This document shows positions 26,179-36,340 of a DNA stretch of 64,000 nt, in pieces. The stretch is from Pandoraea sp. (GTDB lineage Bacteria > Pseudomonadota > Gammaproteobacteria > Burkholderiales > Burkholderiaceae): positions 62,001 through 126,000 of the forward strand of contig NZ_SCSK01000001.1 of assembly GCF_004297875.1 (NCBI RefSeq), read 5' to 3'. The notes below the pieces were generated by a model. The model saw nothing but the letters and a program-made list of their open reading frames with translations. It was not told the origin of the DNA and searched no databases. A program made the translations under genes and the position numbers. Every line of letters begins with the position of its first letter. Within the stretch, counting starts at the first letter, position 1.

Positions 26179-26478
26179 ATGGCATTGAATCTCAGCGATG
26201 TCACGCGCATCGCGCATCTGGCGCGCATCGAACTCGCGCCCGGCGAAGCCGAGCACACGCTTGCGGAATTGAATGGGTTTTTCGGGCTGGTCGAACAGAT
26301 GCAGGCGGTCGACACCGAAGGCGTCGCGCCGCTGGCGCATCCGATCGAACAGATCCAGGCGGTGAGCCTGCGCCTGCGCGAGGACGCGGTGACCGAGGCG
26401 GTCGACCGCGAGGCCAATCAACGGCCCGCGCCGGCCGTGCAGGACGGGCTGTATCTGGTACCCAAAGTCATTGAATGA
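26179..26478 (+). CDS. gatC: Glutamyl/aspartyl-tRNA amidotransferase subunit C
   Basis: 99-residue GatC, the small subunit that wraps around GatA and GatB. It reads [19 protein letters not shown] at the start and ends [17 protein letters not shown], both typical. ATG 26179 is preferred over an upstream TTG at 26167. The complex converts Glu-tRNA(Gln) and/or Asp-tRNA(Asn) to the amidated forms. First gene of gatC-gatA-lipoprotein-gatB. Confidence 0.95.
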   Translation: MALNLSDVTRIAHLARIELAPGEAEHTLAELNGFFGLVEQMQAVDTEGVAPLAHPIEQIQAVSLRLREDAVTEAVDREANQRPAPAVQDGLYLVPKVIE

Positions 26479-26529
26479 GCGCGGCGCAATGCTGTGCGCC
26501 GCTCAATCGCATTTTCTCCTGATGGTTTT

Positions 26530-28026
26530 ATGGAACTCTCCCTGACCGATTTGCAAGACCTGCGCACGGCGCTCGACACCAAGCGCGTGTCCAGCGTCGA
26601 GCTGGCCCAACATTATCTGGCCCGTATCGACGCGGCTCGGGCGCTCAACGCCTTTGTCGACGTGTCGCCCGAGGCCACGCTGGCCCAGGCCCGCGCGGCC
26701 GACGCACGGCTGGCGCGCGGCGAAGGCGGCGCGACCGCCCCGCTGCTGGGTATTCCGCTGGCTCACAAGGACGTTTTCGTCACCCGCGAATGGGTTTCCA
26801 CGGCCGGCTCGCGCATGCTGGCGGGCTACCGCAGTCCGTTCGATGCCGCCGTCGTCGAGCGCCTGGCCGAAGCGGGCATGGTATGCCTTGGCAAAACCAA
26901 TATGGACGAGTTCGCGATGGGCTCGTCGAACGAAAACTCCCATTTTGGCCCCGTGAAAAACCCATGGGACCTGAGCGCCGTGCCCGGCGGATCGTCCGGC
27001 GGGTCTGCCGCGGCAGTTGCCGGTGGGCTGGCGCCGGTGGCTACCGGCACGGACACCGGCGGCTCGATTCGGCAGCCCGCCGCTTTTTGCGGGCTCACGG
27101 GCATCAAGCCGACGTACGGCAACGTGTCGCGCTACGGCATGATCGCGTTTGCCTCGTCGCTCGACCAGGGCGGCCCGCTCGGCCGCAGCGCGGCGGACTG
27201 CGCGCAGTTGCTCAGCGCCATGGCAGGGTTCGACAAGCGCGACTCGACCAGCCTGGAGCGTCCGGCCGAAAATTACATGCGCCAGCTCGGCCAGCCGTTG
27301 CCCGGCGCGAGTGCGGCTCAGCCGCTGGCCGGGCTGCGCGTCGGCCTGCCGCGCGAGTATTTCGGCGACGGGCTGGCCGACGACGTACGCACGGCGATCG
27401 AAAATGCCTTGCAGACGCTGGAGAGCCTCGGGGCCGTGCGAGTCGAGATTTCGTTGCCCAAGACCGAACTGTCGATCCCGGTGTATTACGTGATCGCGCC
27501 GGCCGAGGCGTCGTCCAATCTGTCGCGCTTCGACGGCGTGCGTTACGGACATCGGGCCGCGCAATATGCCGATCTGCTCGACATGTACAAGAAGACCCGC
27601 GCCGAAGGCTTCGGCGCCGAGGTCAAGCGCCGCATCCTGGTGGGCACGTACGTGCTGTCGCATGGCTATTACGACGCCTATTACCTGCAGGCGCAGCGCA
27701 TTCGCCGCCTGATCGCGCAGGACTTCCAGGACGCTTTCGCCCAGTGCGACCTCATCATCGGACCGGTCGCGCCGAGCGTGGCATGGAATCTGGGTGAGAA
27801 GAGCGACGATCCGCTCAAGATGTACCTGGCCGATATCTATACGCTGTCGGTCAGTCTGGCGGGCTTGCCGGGCATGAGCGTGCCGGTTGGCTTCGGCCAG
27901 GCGCAGCGCCCGGTCGGCATGCAGATCATCGGCAATTATTTTGACGAGGCGCGCATGCTGCAGGTCGCGCACGCGTTCCAGCAGGTGACCGACTGGCATC
28001 GCCGCCAACCGCAGGGGGGCGTCTGA
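26530..28026 (+). CDS. gatA: Glutamyl/aspartyl-tRNA amidotransferase subunit A
   Basis: 498-residue amidase-signature enzyme that releases ammonia from glutamine. The Ser-Ser-Lys triad is visible: lysine in IPLAHKDVF (about residue 80), [11 protein letters not shown] and [15 protein letters not shown] (about 155-180). The start at ATG 26530 gives [15 protein letters not shown]; upstream in-frame codons do not match the family. Its stop overlaps the ATG of the following lipoprotein gene (TGATG). Confidence 0.96.
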   Translation: MELSLTDLQDLRTALDTKRVSSVELAQHYLARIDAARALNAFVDVSPEATLAQARAADARLARGEGGATAPLLGIPLAHKDVFVTREWVSTAGSRMLAGYRSPFDAAVVERLAEAGMVCLGKTNMDEFAMGSSNENSHFGPVKNPWDLSAVPGGSSGGSAAAVAGGLAPVATGTDTGGSIRQPAAFCGLTGIKPTYGNVSRYGMIAFASSLDQGGPLGRSAADCAQLLSAMAGFDKRDSTSLERPAENYMRQLGQPLPGASAAQPLAGLRVGLPREYFGDGLADDVRTAIENALQTLESLGAVRVEISLPKTELSIPVYYVIAPAEASSNLSRFDGVRYGHRAAQYADLLDMYKKTRAEGFGAEVKRRILVGTYVLSHGYYDAYYLQAQRIRRLIAQDFQDAFAQCDLIIGPVAPSVAWNLGEKSDDPLKMYLADIYTLSVSLAGLPGMSVPVGFGQAQRPVGMQIIGNYFDEARMLQVAHAFQQVTDWHRRQPQGGV

Positions 28027-28478
28027 TGCGGTATGCGCTGGCCGCGGCCGGTTGTGCCGTGCTCCTTGCGTCGTGCAGTTTCAGTTCGCTGCCGAGTGCG
28101 CCGATCGCCTATCACCCGATCGATCTCGACGGCCATTGTGCTCAGACGGATGTGGACGGCTTTCGCGAGCAGGCGACCCTGAAGGTGCGCGACAACTGGG
28201 TGCAGGCGCTGTCCTGGCGGCTATGGGTTGGGCAGCGCGGCAGTTGCCATTTCGAGCTGTCCGAGTTTCGGCAAACGCGCACACGTCCGCAAATCGAGCT
28301 GCGCGCGCGCGACGGCAGCGCTTGCGAGCTGATGGTCTGGCAGGAGCCGGGGCGCGTGACGCTGGCGCATGCGAATTGCGAGCAGTACTGTACGCCGGGC
28401 ATTTACCAAGAGGCATGGCCGGTCATGTTCGATCCTCACGCCGGCATCTGCGCGGCGGCCACGCGCCGCGCGGGCTGA
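28026..28478 (+). CDS. Putative lipoprotein between gatA and gatB
   Basis: 150 residues. The N-terminus is a lipoprotein signal ([14 protein letters not shown], lipobox LLAS-C at residue 17). The mature part holds several further cysteines (HCAQ, SCHFELS, CELMVW, NCEQYC, ICAAA) that could form disulfides in the periplasm. No domain recognised. It starts inside the gatA stop and its stop TGA overlaps an ATG (28478) in frame with gatB, so it is translationally embedded in the gat operon even though an envelope protein has no obvious link to tRNA amidation. Confidence 0.8.
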   Translation: MRYALAAAGCAVLLASCSFSSLPSAPIAYHPIDLDGHCAQTDVDGFREQATLKVRDNWVQALSWRLWVGQRGSCHFELSEFRQTRTRPQIELRARDGSACELMVWQEPGRVTLAHANCEQYCTPGIYQEAWPVMFDPHAGICAAATRRAG

Positions 28479-28498
28479 TGAATGAAAAGGTAAGCACT

Positions 28499-29971
28499 AT
28501 GCAATGGGAAGTCGTGATTGGCCTGGAGACGCATGCGCAGCTCTCCACGGCATCAAAAATTTTTTCAGGGGCATCGACCCGCTTCGGGGCGGCGCCCAAC
28601 ACACAGGCGTGCCCGGTGGATCTGGCGCTGCCTGGCGTATTGCCGGTCATGAACCGGGGCGCGGTCGAACGCGCGATCCAGTTTGGGCTGTCGATCGGTG
28701 CGACGATTGCGCCGCAAAGCATTTTCGCCCGGAAAAATTATTTCTACCCGGATTTGCCCAAGGGCTATCAAATCAGCCAGTACGAAATCCCGGTGGTGCA
28801 GGGCGGCGCGCTGACCATTCAAGTCCCGGCCGACGAGAAGACGGGCATGCCGGCCTACGAAAAGACGGTGCAGCTCACGCGCGCCCATCTCGAGGAAGAT
28901 GCCGGCAAGTCGCTGCATGAGGATTTCGCAGGCATGACCGGTATCGATCTGAACCGGGCCGGCACGCCGCTGCTCGAAATCGTCACCGAGCCGGATATGC
29001 GCAGCGCCGCGGAGGCGGTGGCCTATGCCAAGGCGCTGCACGGCCTGGTGGTGTGGCTGGGCATTTGCGACGGCAACATGCAGGAAGGATCGTTTCGCTG
29101 CGACGCGAACGTCTCGGTGCGCCCGGTGGGGCAGGAAGCTTTCGGCACGCGCGCCGAAATCAAGAACCTGAACTCGTTTCGCTTCCTCGAGGAGGCAATT
29201 CACTATGAGGTGCGGCGTCAGATCGAATTGATCGAGGACGGTGGCGAGGTCGTGCAGGAGACGCGCCTGTACGATCCGGACAAGAGAGAAACCCGCTCGA
29301 TGCGCAGCAAGGAAGACGCGCATGATTATCGCTATTTCCCCGATCCGGATCTGATGCCCCTGGTGATCGCCGCCGACTGGATCGAGCGTGTGCGCGGCGA
29401 ACTGCCGGAGTTGCCCGGCGCGATGCAAGCGCGCCTGGTCGAGCAGTACGGACTGACCAAATACGACGCCGCCGTGCTGACGTCATCCAAGGCCATGGCG
29501 ACCTATTTCGAGGCGGTCGTCGCCCGGGCCGGCGCGGCCAGTGCCAAGCCGGCCGCCAACTGGATCATGGGCGAGCTGGCCTCGCAACTCAACCGTGACG
29601 GCATCGAACTGGCGGCCTGCCCGGTGTCGGCCGCGCAACTCGCCGGCTTGCTGGCGCGCATCGCCGACGGCACGATCTCCAACAAGATCGCCAAGGAAGT
29701 GTTCCAGCATATGTGGGACGAGCCCGCCGACGACGAAGCGGCAGCCGATCGCATCATCGAGTCGAAAGGCCTCAAGCAGATCTCCGACACCGGTGCGCTG
29801 GAGAAGATCATCGACGAAGTGCTGGCGGCCAATGCCAAGTCGGTCGAAGAGTTCAGGGCCGGCAAGGAGAAGGCCTTCAACGCGCTGATCGGCCAGGCGA
29901 TGAAAGCCACCAAAGGCAAGGCGAACCCCCAGCAGGTCAACGAATTGCTGCGCAAGAAGCTGTCAGCCTAG
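28499..29971 (+). CDS. gatB: Aspartyl/glutamyl-tRNA amidotransferase subunit B
   Basis: 490-residue GatB that binds the misacylated tRNA and activates its carboxyl group with ATP. It shows [13 protein letters not shown] at the start, [43 protein letters not shown] and the C-terminal YqeY-like tail domain ([26 protein letters not shown]). ATG 28499 gives the normal length; ATG 28478 overlaps the lipoprotein stop and would add seven residues. Confidence 0.96.
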   Translation: MQWEVVIGLETHAQLSTASKIFSGASTRFGAAPNTQACPVDLALPGVLPVMNRGAVERAIQFGLSIGATIAPQSIFARKNYFYPDLPKGYQISQYEIPVVQGGALTIQVPADEKTGMPAYEKTVQLTRAHLEEDAGKSLHEDFAGMTGIDLNRAGTPLLEIVTEPDMRSAAEAVAYAKALHGLVVWLGICDGNMQEGSFRCDANVSVRPVGQEAFGTRAEIKNLNSFRFLEEAIHYEVRRQIELIEDGGEVVQETRLYDPDKRETRSMRSKEDAHDYRYFPDPDLMPLVIAADWIERVRGELPELPGAMQARLVEQYGLTKYDAAVLTSSKAMATYFEAVVARAGAASAKPAANWIMGELASQLNRDGIELAACPVSAAQLAGLLARIADGTISNKIAKEVFQHMWDEPADDEAAADRIIESKGLKQISDTGALEKIIDEVLAANAKSVEEFRAGKEKAFNALIGQAMKATKGKANPQQVNELLRKKLSA

Positions 29972-30000
29972 CCTGACTCCGGTGTGACGGCAGGCGCGTT

Positions 30001-31593
30001 TCACGACGCGTCATGCCGCATCAGATCGGCGGCCTTTTCGGCAATCATGATGGTCGGCGCGTTGGTGTTGCCGCCGATCAGCGTGGGCATGACCGAGGCA
30101 TCGACCACGCGCAGCCGCTCGATACCGCGCACGCGCAACTGCGGATCGACCACGGCGGCCGCGTCGCTGCCCATCCGGCAGGTACCCACCGGGTGGTAGA
30201 TCGTATCGGCCCGCGCGCGGATCAGCGCCCGCAGCCCGTCATCGCTCTGCACATCCTGCGAGTACAACTCCTTGCCACCGAATTCGGCGAGCGCGGGCGC
30301 CGCCAGAATCTTGCGCACGATGCGCAGGCCCCGCAACAGGCCTTCGAGATCTTCGGGCTCGCTCAAAAAGCGCGGGTCGATCACCGGCGCCTGGCGCGCA
30401 TCGGCACTGGCCAGGGTGACGTTGCCGCGACTTTTCGGGCGCAAGACGCACACGTGGCACGAAAAGCCGTGACGCACATGCAGCTTGCGATTGTGATCGT
30501 CGGAAATCCCCACCAGGAAGTGCAATTGCAGATCGGGGCGATCGAGCCCCGGCTGGCTCGACAAAAAGCCGCCGGCCTCGGCCACGTTGCTGCTGAACAC
30601 GCCGCGCCGCTCGCGCAGGTAGCCAAACAGCGCACCGCTCAAATGTGCGATGCCGGCGGGTGAGAAGCCGATCAGATCGCTCGACGGCACGCATTTATTG
30701 ATGATGACATCGAGGTGATCCTGCAGGTTGGCGCCGACCCCGGGGGCCTCGACCAACGCCGGGATGCCCAGCGATTGCAAGTGCTCGGTCGGACCGATGC
30801 CGGAGCACATCAGCAATTGCGGGCTGTTGAAGGCGCCGGCGGCAAGCACGATTTCGGCGCGTGCGCGCAACGTCTCGCGCCGGCCGCCCCGCTGCACCTC
30901 GACTCCCACGGCGCGCCGGCCCTCGAAGACGATACGCAATGCGCTGGTGCCTGTCATGACATGCAGGTTTTGCCGCGTGCGGCCGTGCAAATAAGCGCGT
31001 GCCGCGTTCCAGCGCTCGCCGTTCTTTTGCGTCACCTGGTACAGGCCCACACCCTCTTGCGAGGCACCGTTGAAATCCCCATTGACCGCAAAGCCGGCTT
31101 GGCGGCCGGCCTCGACAAAGCGCATCGAAAACGGGTTGGGCGAACGCAGGTCGGCCACGTTCAACGGCCCTTGCGTGCCGTGCCAGGCGTCGGCGCCGCG
31201 TTCATTGTGCTCGGCTCGCTTGAAATACGGCAGCACGTCCTGCCAGCGCCAGCCGGGGCAACCGGCGTCGGCCCACGCGTCGTAATCGAGCGGATGCCCG
31301 CGTGTGTAGATCATGGCGTTGATCGAGCTGCTGCCGCCCAGGCCGCGCCCGCGCGGCTGATAGCCTCGCCGGCCGTCGAGCGCGGGCTGCGGCGTCGTAT
31401 GGAACGCCCAGTTGCGCGCCGACTTGAACGGCACCAGGCCGGCCAGCCCGAGCGGCGTTTTGACCAGCCAGTGATGGTCGTCGGGCCCGGCCTCGAGCAG
31501 CGCAATCGTGCGCTCGGGCAGCGCGTCGGCCAGGCGCGCCGCGAGCGCGCACCCGCCCGATCCCGCGCCGACCACGAGATAGTCGTACTCCAT
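30001..31593 (-). CDS. GMC-family FAD oxidoreductase (choline/alcohol dehydrogenase-like)
   Basis: 530-residue flavoenzyme from ATG 31593, with an excellent GGGAGGAAG ribosome site. FAD-binding GAGSGGCALAARL (residues 8-20), GMC signature 1 (PRGRGLGGSSSINAMIYTRG), signature 2 (GAFNSPQLLMCSGIGP), and the C-terminal active-site histidines in YHPVGTCRMG and GGNTNAPTIMIAEKAADL. Members oxidise primary alcohols to aldehydes; the nearby aldehyde dehydrogenase could take the next step. Exact alcohol not determinable. It diverges from the AidB-like gene. Confidence 0.93.
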   Translation of the reverse strand: MEYDYLVVGAGSGGCALAARLADALPERTIALLEAGPDDHHWLVKTPLGLAGLVPFKSARNWAFHTTPQPALDGRRGYQPRGRGLGGSSSINAMIYTRGHPLDYDAWADAGCPGWRWQDVLPYFKRAEHNERGADAWHGTQGPLNVADLRSPNPFSMRFVEAGRQAGFAVNGDFNGASQEGVGLYQVTQKNGERWNAARAYLHGRTRQNLHVMTGTSALRIVFEGRRAVGVEVQRGGRRETLRARAEIVLAAGAFNSPQLLMCSGIGPTEHLQSLGIPALVEAPGVGANLQDHLDVIINKCVPSSDLIGFSPAGIAHLSGALFGYLRERRGVFSSNVAEAGGFLSSQPGLDRPDLQLHFLVGISDDHNRKLHVRHGFSCHVCVLRPKSRGNVTLASADARQAPVIDPRFLSEPEDLEGLLRGLRIVRKILAAPALAEFGGKELYSQDVQSDDGLRALIRARADTIYHPVGTCRMGSDAAAVVDPQLRVRGIERLRVVDASVMPTLIGGNTNAPTIMIAEKAADLMRHDAS

Positions 31594-31805
31594 GTCTTCC
31601 TCCCGGTTTTTATATCGTCGTTGTGCGCTGATTGTAGTCACGGCAATCGCGGCGTCGGCGGACTCAATGCGAGGTATTCCTCTAATTTGCCGGCTGCCTG
31701 GCGCCGGCAACCCTTCTATGATGTGGGCAGCGCGGCGCAAGCGGCGCGTCATCTATGATGAAAGCAGGCCGTTCGCGGAACGGACCGTGCTCGGAGGGAC
31801 ATATC

Positions 31806-33470
31806 ATGAGTTCACCATGGACGACGCATCAGGTCGAAAACCAGGTGCCCATGCTGGAGAACTACGACCTGTATGGCTGCGATGCCTTGCTCGGTGAGGC
31901 CGTCGAGCGTCATGGCGCCGGCTGGCACGCCGCCGAATTGCAGCGCTTCGGTGCGCGTCTTGGCCAGACGCAGGTGCAGCAATGGGCCGACGAGGCCAAT
32001 CACCATTTGCCCGAACTGGTGACCCACGATCCCCAGGGGCGGCGTATCGATCGGGTGGATTTCCATCCGAGCTGGCATGCGTTGCTGGGGCTGTTGCGCG
32101 GCGAGGGCCTGCATGCGCTGCCGTGGTCCGCGCCGGGCCCGGGCGCGATGGCCGCGCGCGCGGCCGGCTATTTCCTGCATGGGCAGGTCGAGGCCGGCAC
32201 CCTGTGCCCGACCACCATGACCTTCGCCAGCATTCCTGTGCTCGCCAGGGAGCCGGCGCTGTTTGCGCAACTCCAGGACAAACTTTTCGCCCGCGAGCAT
32301 GACGCCCGCGATTTGCCGCTGGCGCAAAAGCGCAGTGTGCTGATCGGCATGGGCATGACCGAGAAGCAGGGCGGCTCGGACGTGCGTACCAATACGACGC
32401 GGGCCACGCCGCTGGGGCCGGGCGGGCGCGGCGGCGCATATGCGCTGGTGGGGCATAAATGGTTCTTCTCCGCGCCGATGTGCGATGCCCACCTGGTGCT
32501 GGCGCGCACCACCGATCACGATGCGTTGTCGTGCTTTTTCGTACCGCGGTTCAAGCCGGACGGACAAAAGAATCCGGTGCAGATCCAGCGTTTGAAGGAC
32601 AAGCTGGGCAACCGCTCGAACGCCAGCAGCGAGGTCGAGTTCCTGGACGCCTACGGCGTGATGGTGGGCGACGAGGGGCGCGGCATTCCCACCATCCTCG
32701 AGATGGCCACCTATACGCGGCTCGACTGCGTGATCGGCAGCGCCGCGCTGATGCGCCAGTCGTTGGTGCAGGCAATCCATCACGCGCGGCATCGGCGCGC
32801 GTTCGGCCAGGCGCTGATCGCCCAGCCGCTGATGCGCAATGTATTGACCGATTTGGCGCTCGAGTCGGCCGCCGCCACCTTGCTGATGATGCAGCTGGCG
32901 GCCGCATTCGACCGACCGGACGATCCCGTGGCGCGCGCGTGGCGGCGAATTTTGCTGCCTGCGGCGAAATTCTGGGTTTGCAAGCGCGCGCTCGAATTCG
33001 CCGGCGAGAGCATGGAGGTGTGGGGCGGCAACGGCTACGTCGAGACCGGGCCGATGGCGCGGCTGTACCGCGAGGCGCCCGTCAATTCGATTTGGGAGGG
33101 CTCCGGCAACATCATGTGCCTCGACGTGTTGCGTGCGGTGCAGCGCGAGCCCGAGCTGGCGCATGCGTTGCTCGACGCACTGGACGACCAGGTGTCGGGG
33201 CACGCGGCGCTCAAGGCGGCATTGGCCGATCTGAGACGGCAGGTGAGCGGCCCGCCCGAGACGCGTGAAGCGATGGCGCGGCATATCGCTCAGCAATGGA
33301 TCCTGCTGGCGCAGGCCGGCCTGATGCTCGCACATGCGCCGAGCGCGCTCGCCGGAGCTTTTCTCGCCAGCCGCTTCGAAATGTCCGGCGGACGCGTCTA
33401 CGGTACGCTGCCGGCCGACGTCAACCAGGCAACACAGGAAGCGATTCTGGCGCGCGCGTTCGCGCCATAA
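31806..33470 (+). CDS. aidB: AidB-like acyl-CoA dehydrogenase
   Basis: 554-residue flavoprotein of the AidB branch. The N-terminal extension (NQVPMLENYDLYGCDALLGE) and the C-terminal segment with EGSGNIMCLDVLRA, AGESMEVWGGNGYVE and RLDCVIGSAALMRQ follow E. coli AidB closely. GMGMTEKQGGSDVR binds FAD. E. coli AidB is induced during alkylation (Ada) response and binds DNA; some relatives act as plain acyl-CoA dehydrogenases. Start ATG 31806 has GGAGGGAC upstream. The aldehyde dehydrogenase gene follows 33 bp later. Confidence 0.88.
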   Translation: MSSPWTTHQVENQVPMLENYDLYGCDALLGEAVERHGAGWHAAELQRFGARLGQTQVQQWADEANHHLPELVTHDPQGRRIDRVDFHPSWHALLGLLRGEGLHALPWSAPGPGAMAARAAGYFLHGQVEAGTLCPTTMTFASIPVLAREPALFAQLQDKLFAREHDARDLPLAQKRSVLIGMGMTEKQGGSDVRTNTTRATPLGPGGRGGAYALVGHKWFFSAPMCDAHLVLARTTDHDALSCFFVPRFKPDGQKNPVQIQRLKDKLGNRSNASSEVEFLDAYGVMVGDEGRGIPTILEMATYTRLDCVIGSAALMRQSLVQAIHHARHRRAFGQALIAQPLMRNVLTDLALESAAATLLMMQLAAAFDRPDDPVARAWRRILLPAAKFWVCKRALEFAGESMEVWGGNGYVETGPMARLYREAPVNSIWEGSGNIMCLDVLRAVQREPELAHALLDALDDQVSGHAALKAALADLRRQVSGPPETREAMARHIAQQWILLAQAGLMLAHAPSALAGAFLASRFEMSGGRVYGTLPADVNQATQEAILARAFAP

Positions 33471-33503
33471 CGAGACATCAATAAAATCGACAGGGAGAGC
33501 AGG

Positions 33504-34898
33504 ATGGAAAATTTGGCGCAACGTTTTGCTGCGCTGCGCGAGGCTTATGCGCGCGAACCGGTACCCGGCTGGTCGACGCGAGCGGCCCGCTTGACCACTT
33601 TGCGCACGATGCTGCGCGAGCATCGCGAGGCGCTGGCGCAGGCCATCGACACCGATTTCGGCGGGCGGCCGCGGCAGGAGACCGATTTGCTCGAACTGTT
33701 TCCCAGCCTGGGCGGAATCGGCCATGCGCTGGCGCACGGCAAGCGCTGGATGCGACGGCGCCGGCAGTGGGCCGGCCTGTGGTTCCTGCCGGCTCGCACC
33801 GCGCTGGTACCGCAGCCGTTGGGGGTCGTCGGCATCATTGTGCCGTGGAATTATCCCCTGTATCTGGCCGTCGGCCCGCTGACCGATGCGCTGGCCGCGG
33901 GCAACCGTGTGATGATCAAGCTGTCGGAATACACGCCGCGTTTTGGAGAGCTTTTTGCCGAACTGGTTGCACGCTACTTCCCGCCCGATCAGATCACCGT
34001 GGTCAATGGCGATGCAGAGGTCGCCCGCGAATTCTCCGCGCTGCCGTTCGACCATTTATTGTTCACCGGCTCGACCGCGGTAGGCCATCACGTGATGCGT
34101 GCCGCAAGCGAGCATCTGACGCCGGTCACGCTCGAACTCGGTGGCAAATCGCCCGCCATCATTGGCCCGGGCGCGCGTTTTTCGAATGCGGTGGAGCGCA
34201 TTCTCGCGGGCAAGCTGCTCAACGCCGGCCAGACGTGCATCGCGCCGGACTACGTGCTGGTCCCGCGCGAGCGGCAGAACGAATTCGTTACCGAGGCAAC
34301 GCGCATTGCCCAGCGCCTCTATCCGCGGCCGGCCGACAATCCCGACTTCGCCAGCATCATTTCACCGCGGCATTTCGGCCGGCTGCAAGGGCTGCACGAC
34401 GATGCGCTGAGCCAGGGCGCGATGGCGCATCTGCTGTCGGCCGATACCCCGCAAGTTGACCGGCGGCGCTTGCCGCCGGTGGTCTACACCGGCGTCAGCG
34501 ATTCGATGCGCCTGATGCAGGAAGAAATTTTCGGGCCGCTCCTGCCGCTGGTGCCCTATGACTCGCTCGACGAGGCGATCGCCTATGTCAACGCTCATGC
34601 CCGTCCATTGGCGTTGTATATGTTCGACGATGATCGCCGGCGGGTCGAGCAGGTCCTGACGCAAACCGTGGCGGGCGGCGTGACGGTCAACGACACCCTG
34701 CTGCATATCGCGCAGGATACGTTGCCGTTCGGCGGCGTCGGCGCCTCGGGCATGGGCGCTTACCACGGTTATGACGGCTTTCTGGCCTTCACCAAAATGA
34801 AACCGGTGTTCTACCAGGCGCGCGTCAACGGCATGGGACTGCTCAGCGCCCCCTACGGCAAGCGCTTTGCCGCAATGCTTCGATTGTTGCTGCGCTGA
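33504..34898 (+). CDS. Aldehyde dehydrogenase (coniferyl-aldehyde type)
   Basis: 464-residue NAD(P)-dependent aldehyde dehydrogenase of the class 3 / coniferyl aldehyde group, with the short N-terminus of that group. GIIVPWNYPLYLAV, FTGSTAVGHHV, the catalytic ELGGKSPAII glutamate and NAGQTCIAPDYV cysteine are present, and the C-terminal segment LPFGGVGASGMGAYHG is typical. It sits in a likely operon with the AidB-like gene and opposite a GMC alcohol oxidase, so the three may handle a fatty or aromatic alcohol/aldehyde; substrate is inference. Confidence 0.9.
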   Translation: MENLAQRFAALREAYAREPVPGWSTRAARLTTLRTMLREHREALAQAIDTDFGGRPRQETDLLELFPSLGGIGHALAHGKRWMRRRRQWAGLWFLPARTALVPQPLGVVGIIVPWNYPLYLAVGPLTDALAAGNRVMIKLSEYTPRFGELFAELVARYFPPDQITVVNGDAEVAREFSALPFDHLLFTGSTAVGHHVMRAASEHLTPVTLELGGKSPAIIGPGARFSNAVERILAGKLLNAGQTCIAPDYVLVPRERQNEFVTEATRIAQRLYPRPADNPDFASIISPRHFGRLQGLHDDALSQGAMAHLLSADTPQVDRRRLPPVVYTGVSDSMRLMQEEIFGPLLPLVPYDSLDEAIAYVNAHARPLALYMFDDDRRRVEQVLTQTVAGGVTVNDTLLHIAQDTLPFGGVGASGMGAYHGYDGFLAFTKMKPVFYQARVNGMGLLSAPYGKRFAAMLRLLLR

Positions 34899-34905
34899 GC
34901 CAATG

Positions 34906-34938
34906 AAAAACGCGCCGCGGGTTACCCCGGCGGCGCGT
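34906..34938 (-). terminator. Rho-independent terminator of metK
   Basis: Stem CGCGCCGC / GCGGCGCG (34911-34918 with 34930-34937), followed on the minus strand by a T5 run (AAAAA at 34906-34910 on the plus strand). It also lies just past the aldehyde dehydrogenase stop and may act in both directions. Confidence 0.8.
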
Positions 34939-34961
34939 TGCGGAATTCGGGCTGGCGGGGC

Positions 34962-36140
34962 TCAGGCCACGGCGCGCAGGCCCGCATCGGCCAGCAGTTC
35001 GGCGGCCTTGTCGGTCGCCTCCCAGGTGAATTCCGGCTCTTCGCGACCGAAATGGCCGTAGGCTGCGGCCTTGGTGTAAATCGGACGCAGCAGGTCGAGC
35101 ATCTGGATAATGCCCTTGGGTCGCAGATCGAAATGCTTCATCACCAGTTCGGTGATCTTCGCATCGCTGACCTTGCCGGTGCCGAAGGTATTGACCATCA
35201 CCGAGGTCGGGCGCGCCACGCCGATCGCATAAGACACCTGAATCAGGCATTTTTCCGCCAGACCGGCGGCCACGATGTTTTTCGCAACGTAACGGCCCGC
35301 ATAGGCAGCCGAACGGTCTACCTTGGACGGGTCCTTGCCGGAGAAGGCTCCGCCGCCGTGCGGCGCGGCTCCGCCGTACGTGTCGACGATGATCTTGCGC
35401 CCGGTCAGGCCGGCGTCGCCCTGCGGGCCGCCAACCACGAAGCGTCCGGTCGGATTCACCAGGAATTTGACGTCGCCCTTGATGAGATCCTTCGGCAGCA
35501 CTGGCTTGATGATTTCCTCGACGACTGCCTCGCGCAATTTGTCCAGTGTGATGTCAGGGTGATGCTGGGTCGAGAGCACGACCGTGTCGATGCTGTGCGG
35601 CCGGTCGTTGACGTAACGGATCGTCACCTGCGACTTGGCATCCGGGCGCAGCCAGTCCAGGCGGCCGTCGCGACGCAGCTCGGATTGCCGCTCGACCAGC
35701 CGGTGCGCCAGATAAATTGGCAGCGGCATCAGCTCCGGCGTCTCGTTGCAGGCGAAACCGAACATCAGGCCCTGGTCGCCGGCGCCCTGGTCGAGGTTGT
35801 CGTCGTGGGCGCGGTCCACGCCCTGCGCGATGTCGGGTGATTGGCGGTCGTAGGCCACGAGCACCGCGCAACCCTTGTAGTCGATGCCGTAGTCGGTGTT
35901 GTCGTAACCGATGCGGCGGATCGTTTCGCGCGCGACCTGCTGGTAATCGACGGTGGCGGTGGTGGTGATTTCACCGGCCATCACGACCAGGCCGGTATTG
36001 CATAGTGTCTCGGCTGCGACGCGCGCATACTTGTCCTGGGCCAGGATGGCGTCGAGCACAGCATCGGAAATCTGGTCGGCCACCTTGTCGGGATGGCCTT
36101 CGGAAACGGACTCGGAGGTAAACAGGTAGTCGGTCGCCAC
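34962..36140 (-). CDS. metK: S-adenosylmethionine synthetase
   Basis: 392-residue enzyme making SAM from methionine and ATP. Signatures [16 protein letters not shown] (about residue 15), [12 protein letters not shown] (about 120) and [19 protein letters not shown] (about 265) are all present. Length normal. It is monocistronic between its terminator and a divergent region facing the lipid A acyltransferase gene. I see no recognised SAM riboswitch in its leader, unlike metX in this window. Confidence 0.97.
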   Translation of the reverse strand: MATDYLFTSESVSEGHPDKVADQISDAVLDAILAQDKYARVAAETLCNTGLVVMAGEITTTATVDYQQVARETIRRIGYDNTDYGIDYKGCAVLVAYDRQSPDIAQGVDRAHDDNLDQGAGDQGLMFGFACNETPELMPLPIYLAHRLVERQSELRRDGRLDWLRPDAKSQVTIRYVNDRPHSIDTVVLSTQHHPDITLDKLREAVVEEIIKPVLPKDLIKGDVKFLVNPTGRFVVGGPQGDAGLTGRKIIVDTYGGAAPHGGGAFSGKDPSKVDRSAAYAGRYVAKNIVAAGLAEKCLIQVSYAIGVARPTSVMVNTFGTGKVSDAKITELVMKHFDLRPKGIIQMLDLLRPIYTKAAAYGHFGREEPEFTWEATDKAAELLADAGLRAVA

Positions 36141-36340
36141 TTCAAGCTCCTAAACGATTTTGGCTTTTCACGTTGCCGTCTTTCGTTGAAGCGGCGACGC
36201 TTTAGCGGATTACTTTACTGACGGCCGGGTCACCCCGACCGTGAATCGCCCCGCAAGTTGTCTGTTAACTCGGCGATCCGTTTATTATACGCCTCTGAAA
36301 ATTTTTGCGCTGTCAAGTCGCCGCAGGGGGGTCGCCGAGG

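Noticed and set aside
31812-34055. 747-codon open frame on the minus strand
   Set aside because: Opposite the AidB-like and aldehyde dehydrogenase genes, which have clear family motifs.
36141-36340. SAM-responsive riboswitch in the metK leader
   Set aside because: A GCTAAAG string is present on the minus strand, but no matching P1 stem or pseudoknot partner was found.
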